5,188 nucleotides of DNA. Source: Candidatus Heimdallarchaeota archaeon. Lineage in GTDB: Archaea > Asgardarchaeota > Heimdallarchaeia > JABLTI01. Made by a program: the position numbers and the translations under genes. Within the stretch, counting starts at the first letter, position 1. Each line of letters opens with the position of its first letter. The stretch is from contig JAUVZH010000239.1 in the NCBI GenBank assembly GCA_030602675.1, positions 1 to 5,188 on the forward strand. Direction: 5' to 3'. The notes under the pieces are model-generated. The model did no database searches and was not told the DNA's origin. It worked only from the letters and a program-made list of their open reading frames with translations. Shown here piece by piece: positions 1 to 4,578 of the stretch.

Positions 1-721
1 GTTCGCCAATTACTGTAATATTATTTCTTCGTCTCATTATAAAAAGTAGATAAGCAGCTGATTCTATAGATAACATATTTTTAGTTACAAGTTCAGGTAA
101 AGTCCAAATCTTCTTACGAAGTTTTCGAATATCCATACTCATTCCATCAACTGCTAATGGTGGAATGTCTATAGCAGCACGGACATGGAACTTCTGAGTT
201 TTTAATTCCACTTTGAGAGATGGGTTAAGATAATTAATAACCGCATTCCTCTCGAGACATAATCGGGTTTTAAATTGCTCAAGCTCTCTTTCAGATAAAA
301 TAATCTTTGTAACACATCTACCAAAATCTTGATGATCTAAATATAATGGTGAATTAGGTTTATCTAGATAAATTTCTTGTACTCTATCATCAATTAATAG
401 TGGCATTAATTGATTTAATCCTATAATCTTATAAATTATCCAGTCACGAATGAAACTAAGAGATTTATTTTTCGCAGATATAAAATTCTTTAGTTTTTCT
501 TCAACAGAACCATTTAGAAGATTTAACAAAGATTGAAATTTTAGCAATTCTATATCCAAGAATCCCTTTTCATTAATAATTTGCTTTTCAATCGTATTTG
601 TTAATGTATGATATTTTGATGAATCGAAAGCTACTTCAGCTGAATATATTTGTCTATCTTTCTTATCCTTATAAATTTTAATGTAGTAAGGAGGAACTAA
701 ATATTTTTCTTGTAGAGTCAT
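1..721 (-). CDS. Type II/IV secretion system ATPase (archaeal pilus/archaellum type), N-terminal part, cut by window edge
   Basis: An open frame of 240 codons starts at ATG 721-719 and runs off the left edge without a stop. Residues 108-140 match the N-terminal domain of GspE/CpaF/ArlI-type ATPases: a 'plls-D-xVxEI-x-D-P-x-P' pattern (LLIDDRVQEIYLDKPNSPLY), then a His and Gly. Residues 178-201 (FHVRAAIDIPP...MDIRKL) resemble the 'R-x-A..P...F-x-IRK' strand pair before the motor domain. The frame ends in NNITVIGE, the strand leading into Walker A, so the catalytic motifs lie outside. The first 100 residues are lysine-rich and not recognised. The start follows a strong Shine-Dalgarno sequence and lies 31 bp after the TFB stop, so the two are probably co-transcribed. 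Family members are hexameric cytoplasmic ATPases that drive pilin assembly at the membrane; a pilin-like gene lies further upstream. Whether it serves adhesion pili, DNA uptake or an archaellum cannot be told. Confidence 0.85.
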   Translation of the reverse strand, partial: MTLQEKYLVPPYYIKIYKDKKDRQIYSAEVAFDSSKYHTLTNTIEKQIINEKGFLDIELLKFQSLLNLLNGSVEEKLKNFISAKNKSLSFIRDWIIYKIIGLNQLMPLLIDDRVQEIYLDKPNSPLYLDHQDFGRCVTKIILSERELEQFKTRLCLERNAVINYLNPSLKVELKTQKFHVRAAIDIPPLAVDGMSMDIRKLRKKIWTLPELVTKNMLSIESAAYLLFIMRRRNNITVIGE

Positions 722-726
722 GGATT

Positions 727-735
727 CTCCTCCTT
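727..735 (-). promoter_or_regulatory. Strong Shine-Dalgarno site of the secretion ATPase
   Basis: Read on the minus strand this is AAGGAGGAG, ending 5 bases before ATG 721-719. It fixes the ATPase start and is the best ribosome binding site in the window. Confidence 0.8.
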
Positions 736-752
736 AGATATTATGTATTAAA

Positions 753-1811
753 CTAAAAAAACATAGGAAATTTGGAATCATTTTCATCTAGTTCAATGTT
801 TTTTTGAGGAACAAGTTCTTTCAGCTTATCGGTCATTTTTTCTTTCAAAACTGTCCTATGATGATCTCTAATAGAATATTCTGCAACTTCACATATATCA
901 GCAAGTGTTTTTTGCGTGAGAATTTGTCTATGGTTTCTTACTTTTCCAAGAATTCTGTCAGCACAGTAAACAACTGAAACTGCAAAAATATATGGATTTC
1001 TTCCTCCACGTGACCTAAGATTAGTTTCACTTAGAATCTCTCGAGAGAATCGCAACAACTTGCTTTCATACTCCTTTTTTGAGAACCTCAATTGTTTTAA
1101 TCGATCAGCTACTTCAGGGACCTCTATTATTGAAGAAATGATTCTCTGTAGATAATCTTCACTTTTACGTATTTTTAATGAAATCCCTAGATCATTTGGG
1201 AGTGTTTGTGCAAGTTTAACAATTGATTTACCACTTACTCGATGACCTAAATCCTTGAAAATACTTACAATTTCACTAAGTCTTATCGGAGCATTTGATG
1301 CTGATTCCCTTATTGCAACCATTAAACATAATGCAACTAAAACAATGTGATTAGAAATCTTTGCTATTTTATTATTAGTTTCAGCTGTAGTGACTATTTT
1401 GTACAAGTATGCAGCTCTTTTCTTTACATTATCAGAAATTCCCAAAAAGCCTGATACTCGATTTAGACTCATTAGTGATCTATAATCAGTCTCATGATTT
1501 CCAATTTTTATCCGAAGGTTATATTTACGTTTCAGTTTTCTAAATTTATACTGATTTTTTGAGGATAAAGTGGTCCCTTTTCCATCATGGAAATAACCAT
1601 CGTTATGATATCCAATGTAGCTACCTAAACCATCAACAATGTGTACTCTTTTTCCTGGTGACATTTCATGATCCCAAGGAATCTGGTTACTACTGTTTTC
1701 TAAAATGTAAATTGAATTGTTAACAATCCCACAGTTTGTACAAACAAGTTCTCCTCTTGTTTGAGTTAAAACACCATTGCAGTATTTACATAATCCATTT
1801 TCTTTTTCCAA
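753..1811 (-). CDS. tfb: Divergent transcription initiation factor B (TFB/TFIIB family)
   Basis: 352 residues. An N-terminal zinc ribbon has C8-x2-C11 and C24-x2-C27. A B-reader/linker region follows (about 45-70, with a GLGSYIG motif like the GLGTxIG of TFBs). Two cyclin-like repeats come next: about 105-205, and about 215-330, where RNPYIFAVSVVYCADRILG and LTQKTLADICEVAEYSIRDHH match the second TFB repeat. TFB binds TBP-TATA and the BRE and recruits RNA polymerase. Features that point to a specialised paralogue are the short spacing between zinc knuckles (12 residues), a long lysine/arginine-rich insert (about 70-105), and a weakly conserved first repeat. The start is uncertain: TTG 1811-1809 is the first ordinary start after an in-frame TAA, but it lies about 20 bases from a strong Shine-Dalgarno. 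It is probably in one operon with the secretion ATPase. Function as a TFB-family protein is well supported; its role as an operon-specific factor is inference. Confidence 0.88.
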   Translation of the reverse strand: MEKENGLCKYCNGVLTQTRGELVCTNCGIVNNSIYILENSSNQIPWDHEMSPGKRVHIVDGLGSYIGYHNDGYFHDGKGTTLSSKNQYKFRKLKRKYNLRIKIGNHETDYRSLMSLNRVSGFLGISDNVKKRAAYLYKIVTTAETNNKIAKISNHIVLVALCLMVAIRESASNAPIRLSEIVSIFKDLGHRVSGKSIVKLAQTLPNDLGISLKIRKSEDYLQRIISSIIEVPEVADRLKQLRFSKKEYESKLLRFSREILSETNLRSRGGRNPYIFAVSVVYCADRILGKVRNHRQILTQKTLADICEVAEYSIRDHHRTVLKEKMTDKLKELVPQKNIELDENDSKFPMFF

Positions 1812-1829
1812 TTTAAGAACACCAATTTA

Positions 1830-1837
1830 ATCACCTC
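1830..1837 (-). promoter_or_regulatory. Shine-Dalgarno site upstream of TFB, badly placed for the TTG start
   Basis: Reads GAGGTGAT on the minus strand, a near-perfect match to the archaeal anti-Shine-Dalgarno. It ends 18 bases before TTG 1811, too far for normal use. At ordinary spacing lie TTG 1825-1823, which is out of frame with TFB and opens a short overlapping frame of 20 codons, and ATT 1826-1824, which is in frame. Confidence 0.55.
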
Positions 1838-1905
1838 AAAATTATAACTTTTAGCTTCTTAAGAAGAAATATGGGTTTAATGTTACGTATTCGTCTTTTA
1901 AACAT

Positions 1906-1915
1906 GATATATACT
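1906..1915 (-). promoter_or_regulatory. TATA box, probable promoter of the TFB-ATPase operon
   Basis: Reads AGTATATATC on the minus strand, the same ten bases as the TATA box of the tRNA-Glu gene in this window. By archaeal spacing, transcription would start near 1884, giving a leader of about 73 bases before TTG 1811 that carries the Shine-Dalgarno site and a 12-bp palindrome. A second, less likely TATA-like element (TTATAAT) lies at 1841-1848. Confidence 0.5.
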
Positions 1916-1970
1916 ATTTTAATCTTACAATTCAATACCCATATGTGAGGAAGATTACCGAAAGTATTCG

Positions 1971-1977
1971 AAAAAAA
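1971..1977 (-). terminator. Oligo-T tract, possible terminator of the pilin-side transcript
   Basis: Seven consecutive T on the minus strand, 10 bases past the 3' arm of an inverted repeat (1987-1994 with 2051-2058). Archaeal terminators are often bare T-runs. Its placement would end the pilin-like transcript, or a small RNA, before the TFB promoter. Confidence 0.4.
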
Positions 1978-1986
1978 TCAAAGAAA

Positions 1987-2058
1987 TGTTGGGTCAGTTT
2001 TAACAAATAGGTCATAGCAAGGGTTGCTCTTCCAAATGCCTTCCGATCATACCCAACA
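1987..2058 (-). ncRNA. Candidate structured RNA in the pilin-TFB gap (speculative)
   Basis: A 72-base segment is closed by a perfect 8-bp inverted repeat (minus strand TGTTGGGT ... ACCCAACA) and holds a perfect 5-bp hairpin (AGCAA-CCC-TTGCT on the minus strand, 2016-2028) near its middle. On the minus strand the outer stem is followed directly by ATGATCG, which resembles a C box (consensus RUGAUGA), and its far arm is preceded by a perfect D box CTGA. ATGACCT stands 11 bases before the D box like a degenerate C' box. A T7 run follows. This is the outline of a box C/D guide RNA, but the C box is imperfect, no clear D' box is seen, and the length is above the usual 50-60. It could equally be a terminator structure. 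Confidence 0.25.
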
Positions 2059-2120
2059 AATATAATAACATAATAAAGAATAATAATTTTCTTAAAGCTC
2101 AGAAATTTGCTTAAAATAAC

Positions 2121-2315
2121 CTAAGGATTTAATCCTCGCAGTTTCTCGGATACGCCTTGAAATATATCTTGAGTAAATCCTAGAATATCAGAGACAATTG
2201 CCATTAGAAGTACAAAAGCAAATAATGCTAAGCCAATCAATATACCTTCTTCTATTAATGGTGATGCACGTTGGTCCTTCTTTAATCTTCTCAAGGAAAC
2301 TCGTTTCTTTTTCAT
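2121..2315 (-). CDS. Small pilin-like membrane protein with class III signal peptide
   Basis: 64 residues. The first 17 are strongly basic (four K/R in residues 2-5, then RRLKK at 9-13) and end in Q-R16-A17. The next stretch is SPLIEEGILIGLALFAFVLL, an uninterrupted hydrophobic segment to about residue 41, then a short amphipathic tail. Taking cleavage after A17, glutamate 22 falls at mature position +5, as in prepilins cut by archaeal prepilin peptidases. The mature product would be about 47 residues, very short, like Flp-type or minor pilins. ATG 2315-2313 is preceded by GAGGA with a 7-base gap, which supports the start. The gene lies between tRNA-Glu and the TFB/secretion-ATPase operon on the same strand, fitting a role as a substrate of that ATPase. 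No exact family is recognised; a small membrane protein that is not a pilin is the alternative. Confidence 0.7.
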   Translation of the reverse strand: MKKKRVSLRRLKKDQRASPLIEEGILIGLALFAFVLLMAIVSDILGFTQDIFQGVSEKLRGLNP

Positions 2316-2351
2316 GTATATTTCCTCATCAATATTAAAGAATTTTAGAAT

Positions 2352-2356
2352 AAAAA
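2352..2356 (-). terminator. Short oligo-T tract after tRNA-Glu
   Basis: Five T on the minus strand, about 20 bases past the tRNA CCA end. Plausible weak archaeal terminator between the tRNA and the pilin-like gene; evidence is only the T-run and its position. Confidence 0.3.
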
Positions 2357-2375
2357 CACCTCTTTTGAAAGAAAC

Positions 2376-2453
2376 TGGTGCCCCGACCGGGATTTGAACC
2401 CGAGTCCACGACTCGAGAGGCCGCGATGATTGACCGAACTACACTATCGGGGC
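2376..2453 (-). tRNA. tRNA-Glu (anticodon CTC), CCA encoded
   Basis: The minus strand folds as a complete cloverleaf. The acceptor arm GCCCCGA pairs with TCGGGGC, then comes discriminator A and encoded CCA (2378-2376). The D arm holds GTGT...GG...ATCAT. The anticodon stem GCGGC/GTCGT closes the loop CTCTCGA, with anticodon CTC at 2417-2415. A four-base variable loop (GGAC) and a T arm TCGGG-TTCAAAT-CCCGG complete it. CTC reads GAG (glutamate). There is no intron. The T-loop TTCAAAT and the D-loop GG are intact, so the gene looks functional. A TATA box stands about 26 bp upstream. The 3' end is not duplicated anywhere in the window, so there is no sign of an integrated element using it as an attachment site here. 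Confidence 0.95.
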
Positions 2454-2474
2454 TCATTTCTATTTTATTGCAGA

Positions 2475-2484
2475 GATATATACT
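2475..2484 (-). promoter_or_regulatory. TATA box of tRNA-Glu
   Basis: Reads AGTATATATC on the minus strand, centred about 26 bases before the tRNA 5' end at 2453. This is the standard archaeal spacing for transcription that starts at or next to the mature end. The histone reading frame ends at 2507, so this promoter lies in the short gap behind it. Confidence 0.7.
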
Positions 2485-2506
2485 GTTTATGCTTTGCTAA
2501 CCACTG

Positions 2507-2706
2507 CTAGTAAGCTATTTTGATGTTTTCCTCTGTTACTGTTGATTCATTAGCATACTTAAGAGTTCTAATTGTCGTGTTGCAATTTGATTACTTACAT
2601 TCCCAAGAATCTCTTTTAAAGCACATGCTGCAGATGAGCTTACACATTTTGCACCAGTTTTTCGTAGTAAACAATCTAATGGTGCAAGTTGGATTTCTAG
2701 TGTCAT
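2507..2706 (-). pseudogene. Archaeal histone, split by a one-base frameshift
   Basis: From ATG 2706-2704 the frame reads MTLEIQLAPLDCLLRKTGAK and on to ...QLELL, a clear match to the archaeal HMf-type histone fold (LAP...G-A-x-x-VS...A...L). It then runs into SMLMNQQ and a stop at 2538-2536. In the next frame, AAG at 2560-2558 opens KYANESTVTEENIKIAY, the expected histone C-terminus, ending with TAG 2509-2507. Joining the two by re-reading base 2560 (-1 shift, TTA|AAG) gives exactly 66 residues, the normal length. Compared with HMfB, positions R10, R19, R52 and D59 are C12, C21, E54 and N61, so most classic DNA-contact and bracing residues are lost. An AGGAG stands 11 bases before the ATG. 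The options are a decaying histone paralogue, a sequencing indel, or programmed frameshifting. The fold assignment is firm; the gene's activity is unknown. A longer in-frame opening to 2793 has no histone similarity. Confidence 0.8.
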
Positions 2707-2750
2707 GAGTATTATTTCTCCTGTTAAAAAAATGTAAAATATATGATTTT

Positions 2751-2760
2751 CGTTATATGT
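2751..2760 (-). promoter_or_regulatory. Possible TATA element for the histone gene
   Basis: Reads ACATATAACG on the minus strand, about 50 bases before ATG 2706. A start some 25 bases downstream would leave a short leader that keeps the AGGAG site. CATATATTTT at 2736-2745 is a rival but would place the start inside the ribosome binding site. Confidence 0.3.
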
Positions 2761-2762
2761 GC

Positions 2763-2769
2763 AAAAAAA
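2763..2769 (-). terminator. Oligo-T terminator after the coiled-coil gene
   Basis: Seven T in a row on the minus strand, 16 bases beyond the TGA of the coiled-coil gene and just ahead of the histone promoter region. This fits an archaeal U-tract terminator that separates the two genes. Confidence 0.5.
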
Positions 2770-2785
2770 GAAGTGGGAAAGAAAA

Positions 2786-3373
2786 TCATTCAACTAATCT
2801 TTGTTCCCAATCTAGTATTTTTTCTACTAATTCCAATCTATCCTTAGGTGGAAAATCATTGTCTCCTTTACGAATTAAACTATTACTAATTCTACGAATT
2901 TCGTAAAACACTCGGCTGAATGAAAAACTAGATTCAATCTGCTCCAAAGATTCTATTAGAGCTTCTCCAACTTCTTTAAATTTAGCAGCTTCATTTATCG
3001 TCTTAACTAAATCTATGAATATCGGATGTTGAGCACTACTGCTTTGTGGCATTGGTGATGAAACTGCAGGTTCTGGGCTGACAGCTTTCGTAGCTTTCTT
3101 CTTTGCTGGAGTAGCTGGTGCTTTTGTTTCTGTTACTTTAGTTGGTGTATGAACAGGAGTACTTTCTAATTTGCTTGATAAATCATCAAATTTATTGTTA
3201 AGATTGTCAAGTTGTGTATTGACATTTGTAAGTCCAGTTCCTAAACCATCAATAGATAACTGGATAATTTCTGTAGATTTTCTAATCGAATCAATTGAAG
3301 TGTTTATGGACTTCAAAATCTCTATCATTTGAGTAAAAGTTTTCAAGAAAATATCATCTTCACTAGACATCAT
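2786..3373 (-). CDS. Hypothetical coiled-coil protein with Pro/Ala/Lys-rich linker
   Basis: 195 residues, no family recognised. Residues 8-70 show heptad-like spacing of I/L with N, S and D between (IEILKSINTSIDSIRKS, then NTQLDNLNNKFDDLSSKLES), a probable coiled coil and so an oligomer. Residues 71-115 are a low-complexity linker rich in T, P, A, K and S, with a basic run PAKKKATKA. Residues 116-195 look like a compact, charged helical domain ending DWEQRLVE. There is no signal peptide and no membrane segment, so it is expected in the cytoplasm. Two ATGs in tandem (3373 and 3370) are possible starts; the upstream GAGTTGAT is a weak ribosome site and slightly favours the second. It lies divergent to the AAA+ gene across a 192-bp gap and 79 bp ahead of the histone start. 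The basic linker may touch DNA or RNA, but that is a guess. Confidence 0.65.
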   Translation of the reverse strand: MMSSEDDIFLKTFTQMIEILKSINTSIDSIRKSTEIIQLSIDGLGTGLTNVNTQLDNLNNKFDDLSSKLESTPVHTPTKVTETKAPATPAKKKATKAVSPEPAVSSPMPQSSSAQHPIFIDLVKTINEAAKFKEVGEALIESLEQIESSFSFSRVFYEIRRISNSLIRKGDNDFPPKDRLELVEKILDWEQRLVE

Positions 3374-3385
3374 ATCAACTCGTTA

Positions 3386-3401
3386 TTTTGTTATAACAAA
3401 A
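3386..3401. promoter_or_regulatory. 16-bp perfect palindrome in the divergent promoter region
   Basis: TTTTGTTATAACAAAA is a perfect palindrome, 13 to 28 bp before the coiled-coil start. Its half-site recurs as TTTGTT at 3423-3428 and AACAAAA at 3450-3456, again facing each other. This arrangement is typical of an operator for a dimeric regulator, though in such AT-rich DNA chance cannot be excluded. Confidence 0.4.
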
Positions 3402-3510
3402 AATATGGAGTTTTAGTTATTATTTGTTGCTATTTGAACATTTTATTGGAACAAAAATTATATCATTTACTAACTTTTACCGACACTTTTTTATGAAAAA
3501 AGACATCTAA

Positions 3511-3519
3511 ACTAAATTA
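3511..3519 (+). promoter_or_regulatory. Possible TATA element of the AAA+/RHH operon
   Basis: ACTAAATTA lies about 25 bp before position 3541, so transcription would begin at or inside the TGTATTAC site at 3542-3550. A protein bound to that site would then block initiation. The element is weak and chosen mainly by position. Confidence 0.3.
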
Positions 3520-3535
3520 TCAGAAAAATGTACGA

Positions 3536-3550
3536 AATACTTGTATTACA
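3536..3550. repeat. TGTATTAC site 1, upstream of the AAA+ gene
   Basis: AATAC-TT-GTATT forms a short inverted repeat, and the right arm extends to TGTATTACA, the motif found again in the later intergenic regions of this gene pair. It lies just before the ribosome binding site of the AAA+ gene, so it is well placed as an operator. Confidence 0.5.
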
Positions 3551-3554
3551 GATC

Positions 3555-3560
3555 AGGTGG
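3555..3560 (+). promoter_or_regulatory. Shine-Dalgarno site that supports the TTG start of the AAA+ gene
   Basis: AGGTGG followed by five bases and TTG 3566-3568. The codon just before TTG is an in-frame TAA, so TTG is the earliest possible start; the next ATG (codon 7) has no ribosome site. Confidence 0.7.
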
Positions 3561-3565
3561 ATTAA

Positions 3566-4519
3566 TTGTCTAAAACCAACAGAATGTCTCCATTCTCAAA
3601 ACATTTTGAAGCAAGAAAAGAAATATTAGAATCATGGATAAAAGAAATGGGATTTAAAAGAAATCCATTTTTAGGATTTACTTTACCAAATCCTGATTTA
3701 TTAGTTGAAATGTCGGAATTTCTTGAATCTTTAGTTGATATAGTAGTTTCAAATGAAAGACCTGCTATCTTTTTAAGAGGACCTGTAGGTGTAGGTAAAT
3801 CTACTCATTTAATTTTAATTAGAAGAGACATACGAGGTTTGAAGGATCTAAGTGGTAATACATTTAGAACAGCATATATCGATAGATCAGGATTACATGC
3901 AAGACAATTTGCAAGACTTTGTGCAATAGGATTTAATGTTAAATTTAACAAAACTGATGATTCAGATGAAATTATGGATTCTGTTGGTAAAGACATAATT
4001 GAAAAATATACAAAAGAAAAAGTTAGATCTGTTTTATTAGCAGAAGACATAAGTGAAAATCAACATGAGATATTTAGTAAATTACAATACTTAGCTGATT
4101 TAGATGCTGAGAAAGCTGAGGAACCTATAGCTACAATAATCATGTCTGGTACAACAGAATATTTTCAAGCATTAGCTGCAGTATTACCTCAAATCGCTGA
4201 TAGATGTGAGCCAATTGATGTACCAAGATTTGAATGGAAGCACTCTAGAGAATTTATTGGTAGAAGAATTGCCTATGCTAAGGGCGAGATTTCTAGTTTT
4301 GATATTGATAATTTTACAATAGAACCATTTAATGAAGATGCAGCTAAAATTCTATTTGAAAATTCACAAGGAATTCCTAGAGATTTAAGATTGTTATGTA
4401 GAGCTGCTGTAAGTATTGCTGCTGATGGACTTACCCGAAAACAAGGTAAAGGAAAAATTGATTTTGAAATTGCAAGTTTAGTATCTGATTACTATAAACA
4501 ATTCTTAACTGAAGTATAA
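3566..4519 (+). CDS. AAA+ ATPase of the ExeA/TniB/Orc1-Cdc6-like group
   Basis: 317 residues. An N-terminal helix is followed by FKRNPFLGF at 30-38, the 'NPF' motif seen before the core in ExeA/TniB-like ATPases. Walker A is GPVGVGKST at 72-80. The Walker B strand is SVLLAED at 155-161, with an acidic pair at 160-161. Sensor 1 lies in IIMSGTTEY (191-199). A probable arginine finger is R213 in PQIADRCEP, and sensor 2 is R272 in GIPRDLRLLCRAA. The chain ends near the lid domain, with no winged helix, which sets it apart from full-length Orc1/Cdc6. There is no membrane segment, so it is cytoplasmic. It probably forms ATP-dependent oligomers on DNA. The RHH gene follows 59 bp later on the same strand, and shared repeats flank both, so they are likely partners in DNA segregation, replication or transposition-like targeting. 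Fold is confident; biological role is inference. Confidence 0.85.
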   Translation: MSKTNRMSPFSKHFEARKEILESWIKEMGFKRNPFLGFTLPNPDLLVEMSEFLESLVDIVVSNERPAIFLRGPVGVGKSTHLILIRRDIRGLKDLSGNTFRTAYIDRSGLHARQFARLCAIGFNVKFNKTDDSDEIMDSVGKDIIEKYTKEKVRSVLLAEDISENQHEIFSKLQYLADLDAEKAEEPIATIIMSGTTEYFQALAAVLPQIADRCEPIDVPRFEWKHSREFIGRRIAYAKGEISSFDIDNFTIEPFNEDAAKILFENSQGIPRDLRLLCRAAVSIAADGLTRKQGKGKIDFEIASLVSDYYKQFLTEV

Positions 4520-4545
4520 GTAATATTTATATTTCATGTATTACA
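4518..4545. repeat. Repeat site 2: AAGTAATAT ... TGTATTACA after the AAA+ stop
   Basis: AAGTAATAT (4518-4526) overlaps the AAA+ stop codon and faces TGTATTACA (4537-4545) across 10 bases. The same pair of elements recurs after the RHH gene and near the right end, with gaps of 4 and 1 bases. Confidence 0.55.
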
Positions 4546-4552
4546 TGTATTA
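4535..4552. repeat. Tandem 9-bp direct repeat CATGTATTA x2
   Basis: Two exact, adjacent copies of CATGTATTA lie between the AAA+ stop and the RHH ribosome site. They extend the site 2 array and would sit in the RHH leader or its own promoter, suited to autoregulation by the RHH protein. Confidence 0.6.
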
Positions 4553-4578
4553 ATTACAAGATTAAGGGGAATTAATAC

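Noticed and set aside
2376..2453. tRNA-Glu as the attachment site of an integrated element
   Set aside because: No second copy of the tRNA 3' end and no integrase are visible in the window.
2491..2515. Hairpin (GCTT/AAGC and CTA/TAG arms) just after the histone stop as a terminator
   Set aside because: Stem is short and interrupted, and no T-run follows on the minus strand.
2520..2708. Plus-strand open frame of 62 codons
   Set aside because: It lies wholly over the histone gene on the other strand, lacks a ribosome site and has no recognisable domain.
2707..2793. Upstream extension of the histone frame to an ATG at 2793
   Set aside because: The extra 29 residues have no histone similarity, overlap the end of the coiled-coil gene and its T-run, and the AGGAG site serves ATG 2706.
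3805..4050. Minus-strand open frame of 81 codons
   Set aside because: It is inside the AAA+ gene on the opposite strand; the overlapping protein has clear motifs and this one does not.
3566..4519. Calling the AAA+ protein a true Orc1/Cdc6 initiator
   Set aside because: No winged-helix domain follows the lid and the NPF motif fits ExeA/TniB-like proteins at least as well, so only the broader group is named.
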